Assembly: GCF_000515115.1 (NCBI RefSeq)
Contig: NZ_AZXF01000011.1
Location: forward strand, 172,704 to 236,703
DNA: 64,000 bases
Direction of reading: 5' to 3'
Origin: Nocardiopsis sp. CNT312
GTDB taxonomy: Bacteria; Actinomycetota; Actinomycetes; Streptosporangiales; Streptosporangiaceae
The position numbers and the translations under genes were made by a program. Shown here piece by piece: positions 17,654 to 25,733 of this stretch. Below the pieces are notes generated by a model, which searched no databases, was not told the origin of the DNA, and saw nothing but the letters and a program-made list of their open reading frames with translations. Numbering within the stretch: position 1 is the stretch's first letter; each line of letters starts with the position of its first letter.

Positions 17654-17821
17654 CTAGCGGGAGGCGGTCCCCCCGGCCTCCGCGTCGGCCTTGGCCTTGG
17701 CCTGGGTCTGGGCCTGGGGCGTCTCCTCTTCCTCTTCGGTGACGTTCACGGCCCCGCAGCAGCTGTCCAGTTCCTGCTTGGATTCGCCGCCGAGCAGCTT
17801 GTTGAAGAGTCCTCCGGCCAT
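17654..17821 (-). CDS. Small acidic CC-motif protein of the arsenic locus
   Basis: 55-aa protein: an amphipathic Gly-rich N-terminus (GGLFNKLLGGESK), then a central DSCCGAVNV, followed by a run of glutamates and an Ala/Gln-rich tail. The vicinal Cys pair suggests As(III) or metal binding, in the manner of a metallochaperone or buffer. CGGAGG precedes the ATG. It has its own terminator and is preceded by the 20-bp palindromic operator shared with arsR-arsP. I recall similar tiny CC proteins near ArsP permeases, but no function is established. Confidence 0.7.
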   Translation of the reverse strand: MAGGLFNKLLGGESKQELDSCCGAVNVTEEEEETPQAQTQAKAKADAEAGGTASR

Positions 17822-18040
17822 GTCTGGCCTCCGATCTGTTCTCGTCTTGCCGAACCGCTGGCGTTCGCCGGACGGAAATCGACGCTCCGCCCTCGCGGTG
17901 GCCGTCGGGCGGGAGGCCGGGTCAGGGGCCTCGGTGTGCGGGCGTCCACCTCGGAGTGGTTCCGGGGCGGGTTCCTCTGGTCCACGCAACGTCGTGGCGG
18001 CCCTCCGGGATGGGGAGCGTCTCTCACCCTTTCAGTAATA

Positions 18041-18060
18041 ACAACAGCGATCGCTGTTGT
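18041..18060. promoter_or_regulatory. Perfect 20-bp palindromic operator (CAACAGC-N4-GCTGTTG)
   Basis: ACAACAGCGATCGCTGTTGT is self-complementary and shares its 7-bp arms and 4-base spacing with the operator in front of arsR (14000-14017). It lies 33 bp beyond the phnE-like stop and about 220 bp upstream of the CC-protein gene, the first gene downstream on the minus strand. Confidence 0.75.
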
Positions 18061-18092
18061 CAACCGTAAACGTTGGTCAATTGCCTCAGGGC

Positions 18093-19823
18093 TCATCGGA
18101 CCGCGCGCCTCAGGAGCATGCTGACCAGTTCGAGGACGAAGACCACCGCGAACGTCATGAGCGTGATCAGGGTGATGACGTCGTATTCGCGTGTCTGCGT
18201 GGCCTGGAGCAGGAAGAAGCCCACCCCGCCAGCGCCGACCAGGCCCAGCAGGGTCGCGGACCGGATGTTCACGTCGAGCTGGTACAGGAGCCCGCCGATG
18301 AGTGCGGGGGCCGCCTGGGGCAGGACCGCGGTGAAGTAGCGCTGGGTCCTGGACGAGCCGAGTGCGGACATCGCCTCCAGCGGCCCGGTGTCGATCTCCT
18401 CCAGTGAATCGGCGACGAGTTTGCCGAGGAGGCCGACGGACCCCAGGGCCAGAGCGAGTACCCCGGCTACCGGTCCCAGGCCGATCACGACGACGAACAC
18501 GATCGCCACGACCAGTTCCGGAAGCCCGCGGACCGCGAGGACCACTCCTCGGAACACCCCGTGCACCGCCCTGCTCCCCGAGATGTTCCGGGCGGCGAGT
18601 GTCCCGACGGGCACGGCCAGCAACGCGCCCAGAAAGGTGGCCGCCAGGCCGATCTGGACGGTCTCCAGGAGAGCGGTCAGCAGGCCGTCCAGCATTCCCG
18701 CGTCCCCGGGCGGCCAGAACAAGCCCAGAGTCGTGGTGAAACCCGCCCACCCCGCTGTGTTCCGGGCGTCCAGCACACCGCTGCCGAGCAGCGACACGGC
18801 CACCCCGGCGAGGACGGTCACCGTGTACGCCCAGCGGCGCGCCCGGTCGAAGCCGAACGGGGGAGAGATCCGGCGCGAGGATCGCGCCGGTGGTTCCGTA
18901 CCGGGAGGCGGTGGAGAAGCGGCCCCTCCACCCGGCCCGCTCCGGCGGGACCACCGGGTGAGGAGTCCGCGCGCACCGGTGCCACCGTCCCCGGGATCAC
19001 GCAGGAGGGTGCGGCGGATCGAGGTCGACACCAACTCTGTCAGGAGGCACAGCAGGAGCAGGATCAGAGCCCAGGAGATCCCGAGGCCGAAGTCGAGGCG
19101 GGCGAACGCGTGCGCCATCTCGAACCCGATACCCGCCACACCCACGAATCCGAGGACGGCGGACACCCGCAGGTTGATGTCGAAGCGGTGGAGCCCGATC
19201 GCGATGAACGCCGGCAGGGCCTGGGGGACGACCGCGGTGAGGAGCCGCTGGCCCCGGGTCGCGCCGATGCTGCTCAGGGCCTCCCTGGGGCCAGGAGACG
19301 TCTGCTCGATCGCGTCGGCGTAGAGCTTGCCGACCATTCCGATCGAATGCAGGCCCATCGCGAGGACGCCGGGGAGAGCTCCCAGGCCGAACAGCCGGAC
19401 GAAGAGGATGGCGAGGACGACGTCGGGAACGGCACGAGCCGCCACGATCAGTCCGCGGGACATGAGCCGGTGCGCTGGGCTGGGAGTCGCGACCGAGGAC
19501 GCCCATACCGCCAGTGGAAGGCTGAGCGCGACGGAGAGCAGTGTGGCCAGGAAGACGGTGCCCAGGGTGATCCCGGTCTGGCGGAGCACCTCCTCCGTGC
19601 TGGGGAGGGACAACGGCCAGGTCCGCCGGATGAACATCTCGGCGTTGGAGGCCCCCTGCGCCAGGGCCGTGAGATCCACCCCGAGGGAGTTCAGTGACCA
19701 GATCCCCGCACTGGTGAACAGGCAGAGGAATCCGATCACCGCGCCCGTGCTCCTCGGGGAACGCGGCGGGCCCGCTGGGGTACGCGGTCGCACGGGGAGC
19801 CGTACCAGCGGCGGAGCGATCAT
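18093..19823 (-). CDS. phnE: PhnE-type ABC transporter permease, two permease domains in one chain
   Basis: 576-aa membrane protein with two tandem PhnE-like permease halves. Each half carries an EAA-type loop: EALSSIGATRGQRLLTAVVP near residue 180, and EAMSALGSSRTQRYFTAVLP near 480 followed by LLGLVGAGGVGFF. Single-domain PhnE proteins are about 270 aa, so this is an internal duplication or fusion. Halves are joined by a linker of about 80 residues rich in Pro and Arg. ATG overlaps the phnC stop. With PhnC and PhnD it would import or export a phosphonate- or arsonate-like oxyanion. Confidence 0.88.
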   Translation of the reverse strand: MIAPPLVRLPVRPRTPAGPPRSPRSTGAVIGFLCLFTSAGIWSLNSLGVDLTALAQGASNAEMFIRRTWPLSLPSTEEVLRQTGITLGTVFLATLLSVALSLPLAVWASSVATPSPAHRLMSRGLIVAARAVPDVVLAILFVRLFGLGALPGVLAMGLHSIGMVGKLYADAIEQTSPGPREALSSIGATRGQRLLTAVVPQALPAFIAIGLHRFDINLRVSAVLGFVGVAGIGFEMAHAFARLDFGLGISWALILLLLCLLTELVSTSIRRTLLRDPGDGGTGARGLLTRWSRRSGPGGGAASPPPPGTEPPARSSRRISPPFGFDRARRWAYTVTVLAGVAVSLLGSGVLDARNTAGWAGFTTTLGLFWPPGDAGMLDGLLTALLETVQIGLAATFLGALLAVPVGTLAARNISGSRAVHGVFRGVVLAVRGLPELVVAIVFVVVIGLGPVAGVLALALGSVGLLGKLVADSLEEIDTGPLEAMSALGSSRTQRYFTAVLPQAAPALIGGLLYQLDVNIRSATLLGLVGAGGVGFFLLQATQTREYDVITLITLMTFAVVFVLELVSMLLRRAVR

Positions 19824-20635
19824 CCGGTGACATCCAATACGACCGGTTCCTGAGCCGCGGCGGTGCCGTAGACACCCATCGCCGCCGAGGTGTCCAGGCT
19901 CGCCGCGGGAGCGTCCAACACGACCTCACCGTCACGGAGGCCTATGATGCGGTCCGCCCACCCCAGGGCCAGGTCGACCTGGTGCAAGCTGCCGATCACC
20001 GTCAGCGACTTCTCGCGGGCGATCTCACGGAGCAGACGCATGACCGTGTCGGCGCTGGCCGGGTCCAGCGAAGCGACCGGTTCGTCGGCCAAGAGGATGG
20101 CCGGGCGCTGCATCAGGGCCCTGGCGATGGCCACACGCTGTTGTTGCCCACCGGAGAGTGTGCTCGTGCGCTGAAACGCGTGGGCGGACATGCCCACCCG
20201 GTCAAGGTGCTCCAACGCTTCCAGCCGCAGGGAGCGCGGGTAGGAGAACAGTCCCAGGCGGGGACCGAACAGCCGTCCGAGAGCGCCGCTGCATACGTTC
20301 TCCAGCACACTCAACTGTCCGACGAGATTGAACTGCTGGAAAACGAAGCCGATTCTGCGGCGGATCTGGCGCAATCGGCTCCCGTGGGCCTTCGCCACGT
20401 CGTTGCCCAGCACCCGCAGGCTTCCGCTGGTCGGCTTGTGCAGGCAGCAGATGTGCCTGAGCAGAGTGGATTTTCCGGAACCGGATCGACCCAGCAGCGC
20501 CAGGATCTGTCCCTCGGGGACCTCGAACCCGACCCCGCGCAGGGCCGTCACTCCGCCGTCGAACTCCTTCGTCACCCCCGTCAGGGAGACGACCGGCCCG
20601 TGGCCGCCGTCGTTCCGGACCACGTGTTCTGCCAT
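19820..20635 (-). CDS. phnC: PhnC-type ABC transporter ATP-binding protein
   Basis: 271-aa ATPase: Walker A GRSGSGKST (49-57), a Q-loop in VFQQFNLVGQLSVLENV, ABC signature LSGGQQQRVAIARAL, and Walker B AILLADEPVASLDP. The pattern matches phosphonate-family PhnC rather than PstB. It is coupled to phnE by ATGA and lies 42 bp after phnD. It energises the transporter of this operon. Confidence 0.9.
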   Translation of the reverse strand: MAEHVVRNDGGHGPVVSLTGVTKEFDGGVTALRGVGFEVPEGQILALLGRSGSGKSTLLRHICCLHKPTSGSLRVLGNDVAKAHGSRLRQIRRRIGFVFQQFNLVGQLSVLENVCSGALGRLFGPRLGLFSYPRSLRLEALEHLDRVGMSAHAFQRTSTLSGGQQQRVAIARALMQRPAILLADEPVASLDPASADTVMRLLREIAREKSLTVIGSLHQVDLALGWADRIIGLRDGEVVLDAPAASLDTSAAMGVYGTAAAQEPVVLDVTG

Positions 20636-20676
20636 GTGAACCTCGAATCATGCGTCGGGGGGCTTCCGGCTCATGG

Positions 20677-21582
20677 TCAGCCCGTCTGGCAGGCTTCGGC
20701 CTCGGTGATCCGGCAGAGCTCCCGGATCGGGTCGTAGAACGCATCGTCGGTCTCCGTGAAACCCCAGTAACCAGCGATGTCGTCGACTCCGAGGGCATCG
20801 GCGTTCCCCCGCTCAAGCACCGCGTCGGCGATGGCGCCACGGAGTTCGGGATCCAGTGAGTTGACGACGGCCAACGGGGAGTTGACCACTGGATCGGACG
20901 TCCAGAGAATCGTGTAGTCGTCGTGGTCGATGCCCTCCTGCTCAGGAAGAACCTCGTCGTACAGCAGGTCGCGGACGGCCCCCGCGTCGCAGTCCCCGTC
21001 GCGGACGGCCAGGAGGGAGGCATCGTGCCCGCCGGAGAACCTCTCCGTGTAGTCACCCTCCTCCAGACCGGCCCCGACCAGTCCGGCCAGCGGGTAGAGG
21101 CGGCCGGAGGTGGAGTTGGGATCGACGAAGCAGACCGTTCTTCCTCGCAGGTCGGCGAGTGCGGTGATACCGCTGTCGGCCCGGGCGACCATGTAGGAGT
21201 GGTAGCTGGGCTCGCCGTCCTTCTCGTAGAGCTCGGCTGCTATCGGGGAGATGTCGACCCCGGAGTCCCGCGCCAAGACGTAGCTGAACGGGCCGTACAT
21301 GGCGATGTGGACGGTACCGGCGCGCTGAGCCTCGATGAGCGCGGCGTAGTTCGTCATGACCTCCAGTTCGACCTCCTTGCCCGAGGCCTCGGCGACGAGG
21401 TCCGCGAGCGGGGCGTACGAGGCGTTCAAGGAGGCGGCGTTCTCGTTGGGGATCAAGCCGAACACCAGGGTGTCGGGATCGGCAGCGTTCGCGGCCCCCG
21501 AGGCGCTTCCGCAGGCGGACGCCAGCACGAGGGCGGCGGACGCGGCGCAGAGCGCGATCGTTCTGGAGGGCTTTCCGGGCAT
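20677..21582 (-). CDS. phnD: PhnD-type lipoprotein substrate-binding protein
   Basis: 301 aa. A basic N-terminus, a hydrophobic helix and a lipobox ending at Cys24 (ASACGS) mark a lipoprotein. The mature part starts LVFGLIPNENAASLNASYAP, the classic PhnD opening, with MYGPFSYVLA and VDPNSTSGRLYPL as ligand-loop segments. Family members bind phosphonates, phosphite or related oxyanions. In this operon an arsenate, arsonate or phosphonate ligand is possible and cannot be decided from sequence. Confidence 0.88.
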   Translation of the reverse strand: MPGKPSRTIALCAASAALVLASACGSASGAANAADPDTLVFGLIPNENAASLNASYAPLADLVAEASGKEVELEVMTNYAALIEAQRAGTVHIAMYGPFSYVLARDSGVDISPIAAELYEKDGEPSYHSYMVARADSGITALADLRGRTVCFVDPNSTSGRLYPLAGLVGAGLEEGDYTERFSGGHDASLLAVRDGDCDAGAVRDLLYDEVLPEQEGIDHDDYTILWTSDPVVNSPLAVVNSLDPELRGAIADAVLERGNADALGVDDIAGYWGFTETDDAFYDPIRELCRITEAEACQTG

Positions 21583-21634
21583 GGCGCAGGGCCTTTCGGT
21601 CGAAGTGGGAAGGTATCCGGTGCCGCCGGCCGTC

Positions 21635-22777
21635 TCAGGCACCCGCGCTACCGGGGGAGGACTCGCGCACCGCCGCCGAGAAGCGGTTCCGCATCTCCTC
21701 GGGGGTGTGGGCGCTGGTTGCCCGGGGAGGCATGGGACCGCTGCGCGCACGGGTGGGCACGACGAGCATGTGGGGCCCCGGTGAGGACAGCGCGTCGGTG
21801 ACACCCCGCTGGAGTTCCCCGGGAGTGGCACACCGTCTGGCGTCGGCGTAGCCGGCCGCCGAGGCGACCTCTTCCAGTCCAGTGGTGTGCGATGTCGTCC
21901 CCTGGCCACCGGTCGACTCGTGGATGCCGTTGTCCAGGACGACATGGACGAGGTTGGGCGGCGCTTGGGCACCGATGACCGACAGTGCTCCCAGGTGCAT
22001 GAGCGCGGCGCCGTCGCCGTCGAGAGCCACGACGGGGCGGTCTGGCCGTGTCAGGGCGACTCCCAGGGCGATCGAGGAGGCGTGGCCCATGGATCCCTGC
22101 ATGTAGAAGTTGGCCGACCGGTCCTCGACTCCGAACAGTTCACGTCCGGTGTAGCCAGTCGTCGCGATGACCGGGGCGTCACCGATGAGTTTGGTGACCA
22201 GGCGGACGGCGTCGGAGCTGTCCATCCGGTCGTCCCGGGCCGGTCCGCCCGATGCGGCTGCTTCGGCCGCGCCGACCGCGTGCTTCTCCACGAGCACGAA
22301 CGGCGCGCGCCCTTCTGAGAGCTCGGCCGTCGCGGCCTCCAGGATCTCCCGGAAACGTGCCTCACCGGCATCCGCGCTCAGGATCCAGTACGGCATCCCC
22401 AGAAGGTCCAGGTAGGGCGCGGTGGTCGGTCCCATGACGGCGTGCTGGGGTTCGTCCTGGGACGGGTCGGGCCAGCCACGCAGACTGACGAAGGTGAGCA
22501 CCGGGATCCGGTAGGTCATGACCAGCGAGGTGAGCGGATTGACGAGGTTGCCGAGCCCGGAGTTCTGCAGCATGACGTAGGCGCGTTCCCCGGCCAGCAC
22601 GGCGCCGGAGGCGGTAGCGAGCGCGCCGCCTTCGTTGGCCGCGGCGACGTAGCGGCCCGGAGTCCGGCTCAGCAGGGAGATCGGTCCGCCGAAGTACGAG
22701 CAGGGGACCCCACTGGCGAAGCCGAAACCGTGCCGCTCCAACTCATCGCAGAAGAATTCAGCGGAGATCACCGGCAC
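21635..22777 (-). CDS. ppd: Phosphonopyruvate decarboxylase-like ThDP enzyme (Ppd/Fom2 family)
   Basis: 380-aa thiamine-diphosphate enzyme. The N-terminal pyrimidine-binding part has the catalytic glutamate in AANEGGALATASG. The C-terminal part has GDGAALMHLGALSVIGAQ with a following Asn, the ThDP/Mg motif. STGGQGTTSHTT is typical of Ppd/Fom2. The family decarboxylates phosphonopyruvate to phosphonoacetaldehyde, pulling the unfavourable PEP mutase equilibrium. Here it overlaps the mutase-like gene and no PEP mutase is present, so arsonopyruvate is a plausible substrate. Confidence 0.88.
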   Translation of the reverse strand: MPVISAEFFCDELERHGFGFASGVPCSYFGGPISLLSRTPGRYVAAANEGGALATASGAVLAGERAYVMLQNSGLGNLVNPLTSLVMTYRIPVLTFVSLRGWPDPSQDEPQHAVMGPTTAPYLDLLGMPYWILSADAGEARFREILEAATAELSEGRAPFVLVEKHAVGAAEAAASGGPARDDRMDSSDAVRLVTKLIGDAPVIATTGYTGRELFGVEDRSANFYMQGSMGHASSIALGVALTRPDRPVVALDGDGAALMHLGALSVIGAQAPPNLVHVVLDNGIHESTGGQGTTSHTTGLEEVASAAGYADARRCATPGELQRGVTDALSSPGPHMLVVPTRARSGPMPPRATSAHTPEEMRNRFSAAVRESSPGSAGA

Positions 22778-24369
22778 CCCCCTTCCCGAACGCTTCGGGC
22801 ACTGTCCCGGGCCGCTGTGGCGAGGGTGAGCTCTCCTAGAAGTGGAGGGGCGGTCATCGCCCGGGGAACGGGGAGCCCGAACAGACGGAGCACGGTCGGG
22901 GCCACCGAGGTGATCGCGGCCGGAACCGTGGACACCGGAGTGTCCTCCCAGGAGCCCGCCGGGACAAGGACGCAGTGGACGGGGTTGAGCGTGTGCCCCC
23001 CGTAGGGAACGGCCTCCGCCTCCAGGTCCCCGAAAGACCGCAGCATCTCCTCGGCGTTACCGTGGTCGCCGACGATCAGCGTCCAGCGGCCCGCGGCCCG
23101 CGCGGCGGAGGTGATGTGCGCCACCGCCGCGTCGACGGCCTCGGCCGCGCGGCGCGTAGCGTCGAAGTTCCCTGTGTGCCCGACCACGTCCATGTTGGCG
23201 AGGTTGGCGAGAACGAGATCTATATCGTCCCGACCACACGCCTCGGCCACAGCCCCAGCGACACCCGGGGCGTTCATCTCCGGGTGCTCGTGGACGGGGC
23301 CGTCGGGAGCTCCCGTGACCTTGAGGTACTCCTCCCCGTCCCTTGCCCGGGCGTCACGACCGTTGAAGAAGAAGGTGACGTGCTCGAATTTCTCCGGCTC
23401 CGCGACGCGCAGAGACCGGGCTCCGGCCGACACGAGCACATCGCTCAGCCCTCCGGAGGCGTCCGCACGGGGCACGAGCGCCGGGATCTCGGTCCGGGTG
23501 TCGTACTGGGCCAGGCTGATCAGGCGTACCCGCCTGCGACCGCTCGCGGCGAGCTTGTCCGCGACCATGTCCGCGAGCGGGGCGGTGCGGTCGCTGCGGA
23601 AGTTGGTGAACAGGACGCAGTCACCGTCCTCCACCCGAGCCGAACGTCCTGACACACCGGTGACGGCGGTGGGGGGGATCGCACCGTCAGTTCCGGTGGA
23701 GAGCACGGCGTCTTCGGCGATGGAGACGGTCCGTTCCGCTTGCCCGTCCAAAAGGAGCCGCACGGCCGCGGCCGTCAGGTGGTCTTTTCCGCTCTTATCC
23801 ATCGCGTAGTCGCGGCCGACCACCCCGGAGATCGAACCGACCCCCTGGTCGTCGATCATGTCCTCGACCCGGGACAGGTAGTGCCCGGCCGTACCGTCGG
23901 CCACGTCTCGGCCATCGGTGATCGCCCAGATCCGTATCCGGTAGAGACCAGAGTTCCAGACGCCCCGGAGGATCTCGGGGAGGTGGCCGATGTCGGAATG
24001 GATTCCCCCGTCCGAGCACAGCCCTACCAGGTGAAGGGTCCCCCCACTCGACGCGAGTTCTCCGCATACGGTGGACAGCACCGGATGGGAGCGCAGACCG
24101 CCCGAGCGCACCTCCCGTTCGACGCGCAGACTGTCGTACTCCACGGCACGCCCCGCCCCCATGACGAGGTGACCGGTCTCGGAGTTGCCCACGGTCCCCT
24201 CCGGAAGACCGACGGCCGTTCCCGAGGCGTCGAGGAGCCGTCCTCCGGGGCCGGCGGTAAGGGCGTCGAGGACCGGGGTGTGGGCGGCGGTGAGGGCGTT
24301 CGCCGGACCGGGGGCCGCATGGCCCCATCCGTCGAGGACGAGCAGCACCCCTGGTGCGAGGGTGATCAC
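22768..24369 (-). CDS. gpmI: Cofactor-independent phosphoglycerate mutase homologue (proposed arsenoenolpyruvate mutase role)
   Basis: 533 aa, full length for iPGM. The metal and nucleophile residues are intact: Asp in LLVLDGWGHA, nucleophile Ser63 in GNSETGH, FRSDR, NMDVVGHTG and GDHGNAEE. GTG overlaps the aroA-like stop, ppd overlaps its end, so the three are co-translated. A second glycolytic mutase inside an ars/phn operon is unexpected. In the Streptomyces arseno-organic clusters a gene of this family is proposed to rearrange arsenoenolpyruvate to arsonopyruvate. Activity as an ordinary PGM, raising the PEP supply, cannot be excluded. Confidence 0.87.
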   Translation of the reverse strand: MITLAPGVLLVLDGWGHAAPGPANALTAAHTPVLDALTAGPGGRLLDASGTAVGLPEGTVGNSETGHLVMGAGRAVEYDSLRVEREVRSGGLRSHPVLSTVCGELASSGGTLHLVGLCSDGGIHSDIGHLPEILRGVWNSGLYRIRIWAITDGRDVADGTAGHYLSRVEDMIDDQGVGSISGVVGRDYAMDKSGKDHLTAAAVRLLLDGQAERTVSIAEDAVLSTGTDGAIPPTAVTGVSGRSARVEDGDCVLFTNFRSDRTAPLADMVADKLAASGRRRVRLISLAQYDTRTEIPALVPRADASGGLSDVLVSAGARSLRVAEPEKFEHVTFFFNGRDARARDGEEYLKVTGAPDGPVHEHPEMNAPGVAGAVAEACGRDDIDLVLANLANMDVVGHTGNFDATRRAAEAVDAAVAHITSAARAAGRWTLIVGDHGNAEEMLRSFGDLEAEAVPYGGHTLNPVHCVLVPAGSWEDTPVSTVPAAITSVAPTVLRLFGLPVPRAMTAPPLLGELTLATAARDSARSVREGGCR

Positions 24370-25655
24370 CGGTCGCCTCGCAGGTCTTCGAAGCGGTCCC
24401 AGAAGTCGGGGAAGGACTTGGCCACGCACGCGGGGTCGCGGATGACGACGCCGGGAGTGCGCAGGCCCGCGACGGCGAAGGCCATGGCGATCCGGTGGTC
24501 GTCGTAGGTGTCGATCACCGCCCCCTGGGGCTCCTTTCCCCCGTGGACCGTCATCGTGTCCTCGGTGGTGTCGACGGCGACGCCCATCTTCCGGAGCTCG
24601 GTGCTGACCGCGTCGATTCGGTCGCACTCCTTGACGCGCAGGTTGCCGATCCCGGTGATGTGGGTCGTCCCGCGGGCGTAGGCGGCAACGACGGCCAGCG
24701 TCGGGGCGACATCGGGCATGTTGGACATGTCGATGTCGATACCGGTCAGCGGTCCGCCGGTGAGCGTGATGCCCGTGCTGCCCGACTCGGCGGAGCAGCC
24801 CATGTCGGCGAAGGCGGTGACCAGACCGACGTCCCCCTGGACCGAGTCGGAACCGATCCCGGGGATGGTGACCTTCCCGCCGGTGATCGCGGCCGCGGCA
24901 AGGAAGTAGGACATACCGGAGGCATCGGGCTCCACCGTGATGTCCCTGCCACGGTAGCTCGCTCCGCCCGGTACGGAGTAGCGCCCATACCCCGAGCGCC
25001 GGAGGAGGACTCCGGCGGTGGCCATCGCGTTGACCGTCATGTCGACGTAGGGCTTGGAAACGGGGTCTCCGCTCACGGAGAGTTCGAGACCCAGCTTCGT
25101 TCCGACCGAGCCGATGAGCAGACTGCTGGTGAACTGGCTGCTCACGGTGGCGTCGACGCGGGTGGAGCCGCCGCGCAGGCCGCCACCGAGGATCTCGATC
25201 GGTGGTGAGCCGTTGCCCGAGGTGCTCCGTGCCTCCACGCCGAGTTTGCCCAGAGCTTCGAGAAGGTGCTCCATGGGCCGCTCACGCATGCGTTTGTTGC
25301 CCGTCAGAACCGTCCGGCCTTCCGCGAGGGCCGCCATGGTGATGAGGAAGCGGATCGGAGTACCGGCGTTCCCCATGTCGATGTCGGCGGCGGGTGCGCG
25401 CATGGGCCGCCCATTGGGGACCACGGAGAACGTCTCGTTGGCAGCGTCGGCCTCGACCTCCACGTGCCCGAAGGCGCGCAGGGCCTCGGCCAGCAGCAGC
25501 GTGTCCTGGGAATGCAGCGCGTGTCGCAGGAGTGTCGGTTGCGGGGCCAGCCCCGCGATCGCCAGGAAACGGTTGGTGTAGCTCTTGGAACCGACGACGG
25601 AGACCGTGGCGTCGATGTCCTTGACGGGAGTGATACCGATCTCGGGGAGGTCCAT
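24366..25655 (-). CDS. aroA: EPSP synthase paralogue (proposed arsenoenolpyruvate synthase)
   Basis: 429 aa. Active-site segments of EPSP synthase are kept: GSKSYTNR (Lys24, Ser25, Arg29), MGNAGTPIRFL, KRMRERPM, SSQF, MPDVAPT, NLRVKECDRI, YDDHRIAMAF and CVAKSFPDF. One departure is Cys for the usual Thr in RVKETDR. It sits in an arsenic/phosphonate-type operon, not with shikimate genes. AroA paralogues in S. coelicolor and S. lividans arsenic clusters are proposed to join arsenate to PEP. The start is uncertain: ATG at 25655 lacks a clear ribosome site, and ATG at 25694 would add 13 residues. Confidence 0.87.
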   Translation of the reverse strand: MDLPEIGITPVKDIDATVSVVGSKSYTNRFLAIAGLAPQPTLLRHALHSQDTLLLAEALRAFGHVEVEADAANETFSVVPNGRPMRAPAADIDMGNAGTPIRFLITMAALAEGRTVLTGNKRMRERPMEHLLEALGKLGVEARSTSGNGSPPIEILGGGLRGGSTRVDATVSSQFTSSLLIGSVGTKLGLELSVSGDPVSKPYVDMTVNAMATAGVLLRRSGYGRYSVPGGASYRGRDITVEPDASGMSYFLAAAAITGGKVTIPGIGSDSVQGDVGLVTAFADMGCSAESGSTGITLTGGPLTGIDIDMSNMPDVAPTLAVVAAYARGTTHITGIGNLRVKECDRIDAVSTELRKMGVAVDTTEDTMTVHGGKEPQGAVIDTYDDHRIAMAFAVAGLRTPGVVIRDPACVAKSFPDFWDRFEDLRGDR

Positions 25656-25733
25656 GATCGGATTGCGGAGTGAGCGTGTCACAGCGGTGTGCATCCTTGG
25701 GTCGATGGGGGTTCGGGGTCTGGCGTTGAGCGG

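Noticed and set aside
15557..24369. A plain fosfomycin cluster
   Set aside because: FomA, HppE and Ppd homologues fit, but PEP mutase, Fom3, FomC and FomD are missing, while an AroA paralogue, GpmI and many arsenic genes are present. A standard fosfomycin pathway does not explain the set.
24366..25655. AroA as MurA-like fosfomycin target or resistance copy
   Set aside because: DDHRIAMAF, RVKECDR and SSQF are EPSP synthase signatures; MurA has a catalytic Cys loop that is not present.
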